Notes under the pieces: model-generated | Seen by the model: the letters and a program-made list of their open reading frames with translations, nothing else | Told to the model about the DNA's origin: nothing | Databases searched by the model: none | In this document: one piece after another, positions 29,110-38,200 of the stretch | How positions within the stretch are numbered: position 1 is the stretch's first letter | Layout of the letters: the number at the start of each line of letters is the position of its first letter | Assembly (NCBI RefSeq): GCF_008704655.1 | Contig: NZ_CP023688.1 | Span: forward strand, 6,950,001-7,014,000 | Reading direction: 5' to 3' | Length of the DNA stretch: 64,000 nucleotides | DNA from: Streptomyces rimosus | GTDB taxonomy: Bacteria > Actinomycetota > Actinomycetes > Streptomycetales > Streptomycetaceae | Made by a program: the position numbers and the translations under genes

Positions 29110-29147
29110 CCGGAGCCCCGGACCGGGGCGTCGGTCCGGGGCTCCGG
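29110..29147 (-). terminator. Terminator between modules B and A
   Basis: Perfect 15-bp inverted repeat (29110-29124, 29133-29147) with an 8-base loop, 30 bases beyond the stop of the module B DsbA-like gene. It separates the two modules into two transcription units. Confidence 0.75.
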
Positions 29148-29176
29148 GCAGGGCGCTCAGGAAGAGGCGTGCGCGG

Positions 29177-30019
29177 TCAGCCCTTCATCGCCTTGTCGAC
29201 ATCCGCGGTGAAGGCGTCCGGCGAGGACGGGGCGACCTTGCCGTTCGGCGAGTCGGTGCCCAGCACCGTGTCGTCCAGCTTGATCGTCGGCGTGCTCTTG
29301 ACGTCCTTGAAGGAGTTGAAGTTCTCCGACATCTCCAGCGCCCAGCGGTTGTACGTACCGGCCTTCACGGCGCTCTCGAACTTCGCGTTGCCCTTCAGGT
29401 CCGGCACCGTGTCGGCCACCTTGAGCAGGTAGTCGTTGTCGGCGAACTTGTCCGGGCCGGTCTCCTCCGGGTGGTACTTCTTCGAGAACAGCGCTTCCTT
29501 GTACTTCAGGAACGCGTCGGGGCTCACGTTGAGCGCGGCCCCCATCGCGCTGAGCGCGTTCTTGGAGCCGGTGCCCTGGAGGTTGTTGTCCAGGAAGGTG
29601 CCCAGGTGGAAGGACGCCTTGTACTTGCCCGCCTTGATGTCCTTCTGGACCGTCTCGCCGACGTTCTGCTCGAAGGCCGCGCAGCCGGGGCAGCGGGCGT
29701 CCTCGAAGAGCGTCAGCGTGTGCTTGGCGTCCTTCTTGCCGACGACGATGTCCAGGCCGTTCTTGCCCGACGTGTTGGCCGGCTGCACCAGCTTGGCGCT
29801 CGCGGCCTTGGCCCACTTGTCGGCGCCGCCGCCCGAATCGCCGCCGCCCGAGTTGGCCACGGCGACACCGATGCCGCCCGCGATGGCCAGCACGGCGACG
29901 ATCGCGCCGCCGACAGTCAGCTGCCGGCGGACCTTCTCCTTCTTCTTCTGCCGCTCGCGCTCGACGCGCAGCCGCTCGCGGGCTGCCTGCTTGTTGGCCT
30001 GGCTGTTGCGGTTGCTCAT
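29177..30019 (-). CDS. Membrane-anchored DsbA-like thioredoxin-fold protein, module B
   Basis: Paralogue of 27426-28304. 280 aa. Nearly identical N-terminal 34 residues (NRNSQA.KQAARER then [14 protein letters not shown]), one membrane anchor (about 35-55), a Gly/Ser linker, and a DsbA domain with C110-P-G-C113 and cis-Pro in VKSTPTI. The conserved block SKNALSA(L/M)GAALNVSP follows in both. Active-site dipeptide differs (PG here, PA in module A), which in thioredoxin-fold proteins tunes redox potential. 62 bases downstream of membrane protein B. Confidence 0.9.
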   Translation of the reverse strand: MSNRNSQANKQAARERLRVERERQKKKEKVRRQLTVGGAIVAVLAIAGGIGVAVANSGGGDSGGGADKWAKAASAKLVQPANTSGKNGLDIVVGKKDAKHTLTLFEDARCPGCAAFEQNVGETVQKDIKAGKYKASFHLGTFLDNNLQGTGSKNALSAMGAALNVSPDAFLKYKEALFSKKYHPEETGPDKFADNDYLLKVADTVPDLKGNAKFESAVKAGTYNRWALEMSENFNSFKDVKSTPTIKLDDTVLGTDSPNGKVAPSSPDAFTADVDKAMKG

Positions 30020-30081
30020 GACTGTCCTGCTCCTGGGAAAGGTGTGAACGGGTGCCTGTCCGGTGAGCCGCGGCCCGAAGG

Positions 30082-30741
30082 CTACGCGGCGAGGGAACAG
30101 GGCGGTCCACGCCGTACGACGCAGTGCACGAGAAGGGGGACGGCCCGCGGTACCGGTTCGCTGCGCGTGGGCCGGGCGGCCGGGCGGTGCGGTACGGGCA
30201 GCGCCCGGACGACCGCCACCGCCAGCAGCAGCGGCCGGAACGCGAACGCGGTCACGGCCCCCAGCAACTGGGCCAGCGCCGCCTCGCCCCGCCGCAGCCA
30301 GGCCGCCGCGAGCAACCCCACCGCGACGTGCACGGCGAGCAGCAGCAGCCAGGTCGAGACGGGCGCCGGATCGTCACCGGACAGGTGCGCCAGCGGCGTG
30401 CCCACATTGCCGCCACCGCACAGCAGGTCCACGCCCAGGGAGCGCAGCGGACCGGTGACCGGCCCGCCGGCCCGTCCGTAACAGGTGTGCTGACCTGCGG
30501 AGAAGACCGTGTCGGCGGCCAGCTCCAGCGGTACGAGCAGCGCGGCGATGCGCCAGAAGCCGCGCTCCCGGCCGGCCAGCGCGTACGCGACGGTGAAGAC
30601 GGCGGCCGAGAGGGCGGCGACGAGGGTCAGCGGCAGCGGCATCCGGGACAGCAGCACATGGCCCGCGGCGGACAGCGTCACGCACAGCGCCGTGAAGAGC
30701 GCCGCGCGCAGTGCCCGCAGGTGTGCCGCCGAGATGTCCAT
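30082..30741 (-). CDS. Membrane protein with conserved cysteine loop, module B
   Basis: Paralogue of 28349-29050, 219 aa, function unknown. Same segment pattern and the same cysteines: C20 in the first hydrophobic segment, C87 (GQHTCYG) and C108 (DLLCGGG) in the loop before the last clear segment, and C207 in HCVVRRGPP near the C-terminus. The longest conserved block is the loop itself (TVF.(S/A)GQHTCYG, GGPVTGPLRS.GVDLLCGGG), pointing to a functional site. First gene of module B; starts from a predicted leaderless promoter. Confidence 0.75.
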   Translation of the reverse strand: MDISAAHLRALRAALFTALCVTLSAAGHVLLSRMPLPLTLVAALSAAVFTVAYALAGRERGFWRIAALLVPLELAADTVFSAGQHTCYGRAGGPVTGPLRSLGVDLLCGGGNVGTPLAHLSGDDPAPVSTWLLLLAVHVAVGLLAAAWLRRGEAALAQLLGAVTAFAFRPLLLAVAVVRALPVPHRPAARPTRSEPVPRAVPLLVHCVVRRGPPCSLAA

Positions 30742-30748
30742 TGCAGCG

Positions 30749-30754
30749 AGTCTG
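30749..30754 (-). promoter_or_regulatory. -10 hexamer CAGACT of module B
   Basis: CAGACT on the - strand, 7 bases before ATG 30741, in the same CCATGGCAGACTC context as module A. Confidence 0.5.
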
Positions 30755-30868
30755 CCATGGTCCGGTGTAAGCGGGGACTAAGAGGCGCGAACACGTTGCC
30801 GCGCACTCTCGCCCCGGCCCCGTGCGGGCCCGCCGCACCCCGTGACCCGGCTCACCCGGTGGGCAGGC

Positions 30869-32212
30869 TCACAGCCCCGGGATGCGTCCGTTGCGGAAGA
30901 GGTCCACGAAGATCTGGTGGTCGGCGCGGGCCCGGGCCCCGTACGCGTGCGCGAAGTCCACCAGCAGCCGGCCGAAGCCCTCCTCGTCGGCGGCGATCGC
31001 CGCGTCGATGGCGCGCTCGGTGGAGAACGGCACCAGGGAGTGGCCGCTCTCGTCGTCCGCGGCGGCGTGCATCGTCGCGGTGGCCCGCCCCAGGTCCGCG
31101 ACGACCGCCGCGATCTGCTCCGGGTCGTCGATGTCCGACCAGTCCAGGTCGACCGCGTACGGCGAGATCTCGGCGACCAGCTGCCCGGCGCCGTCCAGCT
31201 CGGTCCAGCCCAGCCAGGGGTCGGCGTGGTCCTGGAGGGCGCGCTGCGAGATCACCGTGCGGTGGCCCTCGTGCTGGAAGTAGCCGCGCACCCGCGGGTC
31301 GGTGATGTGCCGCGAGACCGCCGGGGTCTGCGCCTGCTTCATGTAGATCACGACGTCGTTCTCCAGGGCGTCGCTGTTGCCCTCCAGCAGGATGTTGTAC
31401 GAGGGCAGGCCCGCCGAGCCGATGCCGATGCCGCGGCGTCCCACCACGTCCTTGACCCGGTAGGAGTCCGGGCGGGTCAGGCTGGACTCGGGCAGCGTCT
31501 CCAGATAGCCGTCGAAGGCCGCCAGGACCTTGTAGCGGGTCGCCGCGTCCAGCTCGACCGTGCCGCCGCCCTCGGTGAAGCGCCGCTCGAAGTCGCGGAT
31601 CTCGGTCATCGAGTCCAGCAGGCCGAAGCGGGTCAGCGAGCGGGCCATGCGCAGCGCGCCCAGCAGCGGGCCCTCGGCCGTGTCCAGGGTGAAGGGCGGC
31701 ACATCGTCGTCCTTGGCCCCCGTCGCCAGCGCGTGGATGCGCTCGCGGTAGGCGGTGGCGTAGATCCCCACCAGCTCGCCGATCTGCCCGTCGCTCAGCG
31801 CCTTGGCGTAGCCGAGCAGGGCCACCGAGGCGGCGAAGCGCTTCAGGTCCCAGGTGAAGGGGCCTACGTACGCCTCGTCGAAGTCGTTGACGTTGAAGAT
31901 CAGCCGGCCGGTGGCGTCCATGTACGTGCCGAAGTTCTCGGCGTGCAGATCGCCGTGGATCCACACCTGGCCGGTCTGCTCGTCCTCGTACGGGCCGCTG
32001 CCCGCGCCGCCGTCCTGCGCCTGGAGGTCGTGGTAGAAGAGGCAGGCCGTGCCCCGGTAGAAGGCGAAGGCGGACGCGGCCATCTTCCGGAACTTGACGC
32101 GGAAGGCCGCCGGGTCGGCGGCGAGCAGCTGTCCGAAGGCGGTGTCGAAGACGGCGAGGATCTCCTCGCCGCGCCGATCGGCGTCCGGCGCCGGGACGTG
32201 CTGGGACGACAT
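30869..32212 (-). CDS. DUF2252 family protein, kinase-like fold
   Basis: 447-aa cytoplasmic protein of the DUF2252 family. It carries motifs like those of aminoglycoside-phosphotransferase-type kinases: HGDLHAENFG (catalytic-loop type, about residue 89) and NVNDFDEAYVG (metal-binding DFD type, about residue 109). Strong AGGAGG 9 bases before ATG. Substrate and activity are not known. Divergent from dnaE; 186 bases lie between. Confidence 0.85.
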   Translation of the reverse strand: MSSQHVPAPDADRRGEEILAVFDTAFGQLLAADPAAFRVKFRKMAASAFAFYRGTACLFYHDLQAQDGGAGSGPYEDEQTGQVWIHGDLHAENFGTYMDATGRLIFNVNDFDEAYVGPFTWDLKRFAASVALLGYAKALSDGQIGELVGIYATAYRERIHALATGAKDDDVPPFTLDTAEGPLLGALRMARSLTRFGLLDSMTEIRDFERRFTEGGGTVELDAATRYKVLAAFDGYLETLPESSLTRPDSYRVKDVVGRRGIGIGSAGLPSYNILLEGNSDALENDVVIYMKQAQTPAVSRHITDPRVRGYFQHEGHRTVISQRALQDHADPWLGWTELDGAGQLVAEISPYAVDLDWSDIDDPEQIAAVVADLGRATATMHAAADDESGHSLVPFSTERAIDAAIAADEEGFGRLLVDFAHAYGARARADHQIFVDLFRNGRIPGL

Positions 32213-32398
32213 CGCGGTGTGCCTCCTGGGGCAGGTGATGCAGACGGGTGTGCCGTCTCTTCCAACGGCCGAGGCTACTCAGGGGTGCCCGGCCGCCGCC
32301 CGCGGGGCGCGGCGACCGCTCTCGTTGTCGGTGGAGGGTCGTAGACTTCGAGACCGTCCCGAGAATCCCCGCCACTCCCCGTCCGGAGGTCGTCCACC

Positions 32399-35300
32399 GT
32401 GGCCAAGCCGCCCTTCACGCATCTGCACGTGCACACCCAGTACTCCCTGCTGGACGGTGCCGCGCGGCTGAAGGACATGTTCGAGGCGTGCAAGGAGATG
32501 GGCATGACGCACATCGCCATGTCCGACCACGGCAACCTCCACGGCGCCTACGACTTCTTCCACACCGCGCAGAAGACCGGTGTGACGCCGATCATCGGCA
32601 TCGAGGCGTATGTGGCGCCCGAGTCGCGGCGTACCAAGCGCAAGATCCAGTGGGGCCAGCCGCACCAGAAGCGCGACGACGTCTCCGGTTCCGGCGGTTA
32701 CACCCACAAGACGATCTGGGCGGCGAACAAGACCGGGCTGCACAACCTCTTCAAGCTCTCCTCCGACGCGTACAAGGAAGGCTGGCTGCAGAAGTGGCCC
32801 CGGATGGACAAGGAGACGATCTCCCAGTGGTCCGAGGGCCTGATCGCCTCCACCGGCTGCCCCTCCGGTGAGCTGCAGACCCGGCTGCGCCTCGGCCAGT
32901 TCGACGAGGCCCTGAAGTCGGCGGCCGAGTACCAGGACATCTTCGGCAAGGACCGCTACTTCCTGGAGCTGATGGACCACGGCATCGAGATCGAGCGCCG
33001 GGTCCGCGACGGCCTGCTGGAGATCGGCAAGAAGCTCGGCATCCCCCCGCTGGTCACCAACGACTCCCACTACACCTACGCGCACGAGGCGACCGCCCAC
33101 GACGCCCTGCTGTGCATCCAGACCGGCAAGAACCTCACCGACCCGGACCGCTTCAAGTTCGACGGCACCGGCTACTACCTGAAGTCCACGGACGAGATGT
33201 ACGCCATCGACTCCTCGGACGCCTGGCAGGAGGGCTGCCGCAACACCCTCCTGGTCGCCGAGCAGATCGACACCACCGGCATGTTCGAGAAGCGCGACCT
33301 GATGCCGAAGTTCGACATCCCCGAGGGCTTCACCGAGGTCACCTGGTTCCAGGAGGAGGTCCGCCGCGGCATGGAGCGCCGCTACCCGGGCGGCGTCCCC
33401 GAGGACCGCCAGAAGCAGGCCGAGTACGAGATGGACGTCATCATCCAGATGGGGTTCCCGGGCTACTTCCTCGTGGTCGCCGACTTCATCATGTGGGCCA
33501 AGCGCAACGGCATCGCGGTGGGCCCCGGCCGTGGCTCGGCGGCCGGCTCGATCGTCGCGTACGCCATGGGCATCACCGACCTCGACCCGGTCACCCACGG
33601 CCTGATCTTCGAGCGGTTCCTGAACCCCGAGCGCGTCTCCATGCCCGATGTCGACATCGACTTCGACGAGCGTCGGCGCGTCGAGGTGATCAGGTACGTC
33701 ACCGAGAAGTACGGCGAGGACAAGGTCGCCATGATCGGTACGTACGGCAAGATCAAGGCGAAGAACGCCATCAAGGACTCCGCGCGCGTGCTGGGCTACC
33801 CGTACGCGATGGGCGACCGCATCACCAAGGCCATGCCCGCCGACGTCCTCGGCAAGGGCATCGACCTGGACGGCATCACCAACCCGCAGCACCCCCGCTA
33901 CAACGAGGCGGGCGAGGTGCGGTCGATGTACGAGAACGAGCCGGACGTGAAGAAGGTCATCGACACCGCCAAGGGCGTCGAGGGCCTGGTCCGGCAGATG
34001 GGCGTGCACGCGGCCGGCGTGATCATGTCCAGCGAGCCGATCATCGACCACGCCCCCGTCTGGGTGCGGCACACCGACGGCGTCACCATCACCCAGTGGG
34101 ACTATCCGCAGTGCGAGTCGCTCGGCCTGCTGAAGATGGACTTCCTGGGCCTGCGCAACCTCACCATCATGGACGACGCCCTGAAGATGGTGAAGGCGAA
34201 CAAGGGCGTCGACCTGGAGCTGCTGGAAGTCCCGCTGGACGACCCCAAGACCTTCGAACTGCTCTGCCGCGGTGACACCCTCGGCGTCTTCCAGTTCGAC
34301 GGCGGCCCGATGCGCTCGCTGCTGCGCCAGATGCAGCCCGACAACTTCGAGGACATTTCCGCCGTATCGGCCCTGTACCGCCCGGGCCCGATGGGCATGA
34401 ACTCGCACATCAACTACGCCGAGCGCAAGAACGGCCGCCAGGAGATCACCCCGATCCACCCGGAGCTGGAGGAGCCGCTCAAGGAGACCCTCGGCCTGAC
34501 CTACGGCCTGATCGTCTACCAGGAGCAGGTGCAGAAGGCCGCCCAGATCATCGCCGGGTACAGCCTCGGCGAGGCCGACATCCTCCGTCGCGTCATGGGC
34601 AAGAAGAAGCCCGAGGAACTGGCGAAGAACTTCACCATCTTCCAGGCCGGTGCCCGCAAGAACGGCTACAGCGACCAGGCGATCCAGGCCCTGTGGGACG
34701 TGCTGGTCCCGTTCGCCGGCTACGCGTTCAACAAGGCCCACTCCTCCGCGTACGGCCTCGTCACGTACTGGACCGCCTATCTGAAGGCGAACTACCCGGC
34801 GGAGTACATGTCCGCGCTGCTGACCTCGGTGCGCGACGACAAGGACAAGTCGGCGGTCTATCTGAACGAGTGCCGCCGCATGGGCATCAAGGTGCTCCCG
34901 CCGAACGTGAACGAGTCGCTGGCGAACTTCGCCGCCCAGGGTGACGACGTGATCCTCTTCGGCCTCACCGCCGTCCGCAACGTCGGCCAGAACGTCGTCG
35001 ACTCGATCATCCGCTGCCGCAAGGCCAAGGGGAAGTACGCCTCCTTCCCTGACTACCTCGACAAGGTCGACGCGGTCGTGTGCAACAAGCGCACCACCGA
35101 GTCCCTGATCAAGGCGGGCGCCTTCGACGAGATGGGGCACACCCGCAAGGGCCTGATGGCGCACTACGAAGCCATGATCGACAACGTGGTGCAGGTCAAG
35201 CGCAAGGAGGCCGAGGGGCAGTTCGACCTCTTCGGCGGCATGGGCGACGACAGCTCCGACGACGGCCCCGGCTTCGGTCTGGATATCGAGTTCTCCGACA

Positions 35301-35941
35301 TCGAGTGGGACAAGACGTACCTGCTCGCGCAGGAGCGCGAGATGCTCGGCCTGTACGTCTCCGACCACCCGCTGTTCGGCCTGGAGCATGTGCTGTCCGA
35401 CAAGGCGGACGCGGCGATCTCCCAGCTGACCGGCGGCGACTACTCCGACGGCTCGATCGTCACCATCGGCGGCATCATCTCCGGCCTCCAGCGCAAGATG
35501 ACCAAGCAGGGCAACGCGTGGGCCATCGCCACCGTCGAGGACCTGGCCGGCTCCATCGAGTGCATGTTCTTCCCGGCGACCTACCAGCTGGTGTCCACCC
35601 AACTCGTCGAGGACACCGTGGTCTTCGTCAAGGGCCGGCTGGACAAGCGCGAGGACATCCCGCGGCTGGTCGCCATGGAGATGATGGTCCCCGACCTCTC
35701 CGAGGCCGGCGCCAACGCGCCCGTGACGATCACGATCCCCACGGTCAAGGTCACCCCGCCGCTGGTCGAGAAGCTCGGCGAGGTGCTCACCAGCCACCGC
35801 GGCGCGACCGAGGTCCGCATCAAGCTCCAGGGCACGCGCAAGACGACGGTGCTCCGGCTCGACCGGCACCGGGTCACGCCCGATCCGTCGCTCTTCGGCG
35901 ACCTGAAGGTGCTGCTGGGCCCGTCCTGCCTGGCGGGGTGA
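32399..35941 (+). CDS. dnaE: DNA polymerase III alpha subunit
   Basis: Replicative C-family polymerase, 1180 aa. PHP domain at the N-terminus (HLHVHTQYSLLDG), polymerase core with catalytic aspartates in PDVDIDFDERRR (about residue 415-420), the fingers region GVHAAGVIMS, then helix-hairpin-helix and OB-fold parts near the C-terminus (IVTIGGIISGLQRKM). Type DnaE1. GTG start preceded by CGGAGG; a -10-like TAGACT lies at 32342-32347. Confidence 0.97.
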   Translation: MAKPPFTHLHVHTQYSLLDGAARLKDMFEACKEMGMTHIAMSDHGNLHGAYDFFHTAQKTGVTPIIGIEAYVAPESRRTKRKIQWGQPHQKRDDVSGSGGYTHKTIWAANKTGLHNLFKLSSDAYKEGWLQKWPRMDKETISQWSEGLIASTGCPSGELQTRLRLGQFDEALKSAAEYQDIFGKDRYFLELMDHGIEIERRVRDGLLEIGKKLGIPPLVTNDSHYTYAHEATAHDALLCIQTGKNLTDPDRFKFDGTGYYLKSTDEMYAIDSSDAWQEGCRNTLLVAEQIDTTGMFEKRDLMPKFDIPEGFTEVTWFQEEVRRGMERRYPGGVPEDRQKQAEYEMDVIIQMGFPGYFLVVADFIMWAKRNGIAVGPGRGSAAGSIVAYAMGITDLDPVTHGLIFERFLNPERVSMPDVDIDFDERRRVEVIRYVTEKYGEDKVAMIGTYGKIKAKNAIKDSARVLGYPYAMGDRITKAMPADVLGKGIDLDGITNPQHPRYNEAGEVRSMYENEPDVKKVIDTAKGVEGLVRQMGVHAAGVIMSSEPIIDHAPVWVRHTDGVTITQWDYPQCESLGLLKMDFLGLRNLTIMDDALKMVKANKGVDLELLEVPLDDPKTFELLCRGDTLGVFQFDGGPMRSLLRQMQPDNFEDISAVSALYRPGPMGMNSHINYAERKNGRQEITPIHPELEEPLKETLGLTYGLIVYQEQVQKAAQIIAGYSLGEADILRRVMGKKKPEELAKNFTIFQAGARKNGYSDQAIQALWDVLVPFAGYAFNKAHSSAYGLVTYWTAYLKANYPAEYMSALLTSVRDDKDKSAVYLNECRRMGIKVLPPNVNESLANFAAQGDDVILFGLTAVRNVGQNVVDSIIRCRKAKGKYASFPDYLDKVDAVVCNKRTTESLIKAGAFDEMGHTRKGLMAHYEAMIDNVVQVKRKEAEGQFDLFGGMGDDSSDDGPGFGLDIEFSDIEWDKTYLLAQEREMLGLYVSDHPLFGLEHVLSDKADAAISQLTGGDYSDGSIVTIGGIISGLQRKMTKQGNAWAIATVEDLAGSIECMFFPATYQLVSTQLVEDTVVFVKGRLDKREDIPRLVAMEMMVPDLSEAGANAPVTITIPTVKVTPPLVEKLGEVLTSHRGATEVRIKLQGTRKTTVLRLDRHRVTPDPSLFGDLKVLLGPSCLAG

Positions 35942-36050
35942 GCCGGTGAGGGCGGGCGGCCGAGGCTGCCCGCCCCTCGCATTTATTCACCCCGGGAACA
36001 AAGTCGGGGGCGCCGTCCGGGGGCGCGACCCGGTGGCGCATGGAGCGCGA

Positions 36051-36083
36051 AGAGGGGCGCACCCCGGACGGGTGCGCCCCTCT
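36051..36083. terminator. Bidirectional terminator between dnaE and the 58-residue gene
   Basis: Perfect 14-bp inverted repeat (36051-36064, 36070-36083) with a 5-base loop, between two convergent genes. Confidence 0.75.
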
Positions 36084-36107
36084 GCTGCTACTGCCGCGCG
36101 GCAGCGA

Positions 36108-36284
36108 TCAGTTGTGACCAAAACGCCGCTGGTGCTTACGGGCGACATCACTCGGGGACGCCTCGAACGTCTGGGCCGACGCCTGGGCCTCCATCGCCGA
36201 CTTCTGTGCTTCCTCGCGACCGCGCTCGGCGGCCTGCGCACCCTTCTGCTGCTGATTGCGGTCGCGATTCTTGTTTTTGGCCAT
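36108..36284 (-). CDS. Small hydrophilic Gln/Ala-rich protein
   Basis: 58 aa. The start ATG 36284 has AGGAGG 8 bases upstream; a longer frame exists but lacks a ribosome binding site. Composition is Gln, Ala, Glu, Lys and Arg-rich with no hydrophobic segment, probably helical (QAAERGREEAQKSAMEAQA). Very basic start (MAKNKNRDRN) and end (KHQRRFGHN). Function unknown; I believe similar small proteins are common in streptomycetes, but that is from memory. Confidence 0.75.
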   Translation of the reverse strand: MAKNKNRDRNQQQKGAQAAERGREEAQKSAMEAQASAQTFEASPSDVARKHQRRFGHN

Positions 36285-36557
36285 GATCGTGCCTCCTGAG
36301 GGGGATCCTGGGATCGGGGCCGTGACCAGGCTTACACGCGACGTCGAGGGGCGCATTTTGGACAATTACCGTCAGTCATACGGTGCGTCACGTGGTGTGT
36401 TCGCCTTCGGCGGCGAATCCGCCACGCCGATGATCGAGTTCGGGCAGTTAACCCCCGTACGGTCGGGCAGACTCGAAGGAAAGCCGTAGGAAAACCTCGT
36501 GCCACAGGCCGAGCCGGGGGGCGTCCGACTTCAGCACCTCAGGGAAGAGGGTGGAAC
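36285..36557. other. Divergent gap before the NYN-domain gene
   Basis: 273 bases between divergent genes. Somewhat AT-richer at 36355-36385 (GGACAATTACC, CATACGG), probably promoter sequence, but no clean -35/-10 pair could be fixed. The last 20 bases hold the ribosome binding site AGGGAAGAGGG. Confidence 0.5.
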
Positions 36558-37862
36558 GTGGATCGCTGCGTCGTCCTGGTGGACGCCGGATACTTGCTGG
36601 GCGCCGCCGCGAGCCTGCTCGCCGGAGAGCCCACCCGCTCCCGGATCACCGTCGATCACGCCGAGCTCATCCAGGGCCTGCGCCAGCGCGCCGAGGCCGA
36701 CACGGAACGGCCGCTGCTGCGCATCTACTGGTTCGACGGCGCGCCCGACCGCGTACCGCAGCCCGAACACCGGCGGCTGCGCGTCATGTCCCGCGTCACG
36801 GTCCGGCTCGGCGCCCTGACCCGAAGCGACGGACGCTGGGCCCAGAAAGGCGTCGACGCCGCGATGCACGCGGAGTTGACCGAACTGGCGCGCAACCGCG
36901 CCTGCTCCGACATCGTGCTCGTCACCGGCGACGGCGACCTGCTGCCCGGCCTGATGTCCGCCAAGGAACACGGCGTCGCCGTGCACCTGTGGGCCGTCCA
37001 GGCGGCCGACGGCGACTACAACCAGTCCGAGGACCTGGTCGCCGAGGCCGATGAGCGGCGTGTGCTCGACCGGGAGTGGATCACCCGCGCCGTACGCCTG
37101 AAGGAACTCGGCGGACCGTGCGCGCCGCCGCCCGCGCCGCGGCCCGAGATCGCCGCGATCCTCTCGGCCCCGCTGCCCGAATCCGCCGTCGCCGCCGCGG
37201 CGGCCGCGGCGTCCGCCGCGCATGAGGCGGAGCGGGGCGGTGGACACGAGCACAACGGTACGAACGGTACGGCTCGGCCCGCACGTACATGCGCCCGGTC
37301 GGGCGCGGGTGAACGGGACGGCGAGAGCGGGCCGGCCGGTGGCCGGGGCGCTCCCGTCCCCACCCCCAAAGATCTTGCCGGCCTCAACCGCGGCCCCGGC
37401 GCCGGGCCCAGCGGGGCCACCGCGACGCCGGCGCCCGTACCGAGCGCGACGCTGCGGTGGTCCTCCGACAAGGGCTGGGTCGAGCGCGGCGGCCCCGTCG
37501 GCGAACCCCCCGAAACCGCGTCCCTGCCGACGCTGGCCCAGCTCACGAGTGCGGAGCAGCGGTGGGCGGATCGTGAGGAGGACATCACGGCGGTCAGCGG
37601 TGATCCGTTCGAAGTGGGGCAGGTGTTCGCTCGCCGCTGGACGGAGCGGTTGTCCGATGCGGCGCATCTTCAGCAGATCTCTACGGAGTATCCCCGGATT
37701 CCGCATCGGATCGATGGTGAGTTGCTGCGGTATGCGGCTCGGTTCGGGCTGCTTGCGCATAAGGATGATCAGATCGATGAGCATGATCGGTATGCGATTC
37801 GGGCCGGGTTTTGGCGGGAAGTGGATTTGCGGACCGCGGCCGGGGTTCCCGTGGGGGAGTAG
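36558..37862 (+). CDS. NYN (PIN-like) domain protein, putative RNase
   Basis: 434 aa. Residues 1-160 form a NYN domain: VVLVDAGYLLGA (first Asp), RIYWFDGAPD and VLVTGDGDLLPGL (catalytic aspartates), and DYNQSEDLVAEADE. A long Ala/Pro/Gly-rich disordered linker (about 185-310) follows, then a C-terminal domain of about 100 residues (RWADREEDITAVSGDPFEVGQVFARRWTERL region). The last 100 codons have many T-ending codons (GAT, CAT, TAT, CTT), unlike the strongly C-ending N-terminal part. RNA cleavage is inferred from the domain. Confidence 0.85.
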   Translation: MDRCVVLVDAGYLLGAAASLLAGEPTRSRITVDHAELIQGLRQRAEADTERPLLRIYWFDGAPDRVPQPEHRRLRVMSRVTVRLGALTRSDGRWAQKGVDAAMHAELTELARNRACSDIVLVTGDGDLLPGLMSAKEHGVAVHLWAVQAADGDYNQSEDLVAEADERRVLDREWITRAVRLKELGGPCAPPPAPRPEIAAILSAPLPESAVAAAAAAASAAHEAERGGGHEHNGTNGTARPARTCARSGAGERDGESGPAGGRGAPVPTPKDLAGLNRGPGAGPSGATATPAPVPSATLRWSSDKGWVERGGPVGEPPETASLPTLAQLTSAEQRWADREEDITAVSGDPFEVGQVFARRWTERLSDAAHLQQISTEYPRIPHRIDGELLRYAARFGLLAHKDDQIDEHDRYAIRAGFWREVDLRTAAGVPVGE

Positions 37863-37920
37863 GGGGTCCTGGCCCGCGCTTCGCGCGGATACGCATGGGG
37901 TTTGTCGTGGGGCGGGGGTG

Positions 37921-38003
37921 CCCAGGGGGTCATCTCCTCGGCGCCTGGAGCGGCCGTCATGTCTGGACGCAACCATGTAACGGTCGCCTGCGGGGAGTGT
38001 CCC
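37921..38003 (+). repeat. Dispersed intergenic repeat, copy B (core only)
   Basis: Contains the core of about 60 bases found in copy A (GGCGCCTGGAGCGGCCGTCA, then GGACGCAACCATG, then CGGTCGCCTGCGGGGAG at about 37940-37997). The flanks seen in A and C are absent or diverged. Same orientation as copy A. Confidence 0.75.
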
Positions 38004-38168
38004 CCTGCACACCCCCTCCCGTCGGTGTGGCGTGTGCGGGCCGGTGGGGGGAGGGGGAAAGAAGCCTGGTGCGCGCCCCCCCCCATGAGCGGAAGCTCGC
38101 CCTTGCGTAGGCGCAGGGCCCGGGCGGCTCCGCGTCGTGCGGAGGGGGCCGCATGGGTCCGGCCGCCA

Positions 38169-38187
38169 GGGGTCTGTAAAAGACCCC
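38169..38187. repeat. Hairpin at the edge of repeat copy C
   Basis: GGGGTCT (38169-38175) and AGACCCC (38181-38187), perfect 7-bp stem with a GTAAA loop. May act as a terminator for the NYN gene or belong to the repeat. Confidence 0.55.
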
Positions 38188-38200
38188 CGCCACGGCGGCG

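Noticed and set aside
37222..37980. Open frames ending in repeat-derived peptide (RRLERPSCLDATM type) near the repeats
   Set aside because: The same peptide appears in frames through the other repeat copies, showing it comes from the repeat and is not conserved protein.
38161..38200. Repeated C/G-rich hairpins considered as a CRISPR array
   Set aside because: No regular direct repeats with unique spacers and no cas genes.
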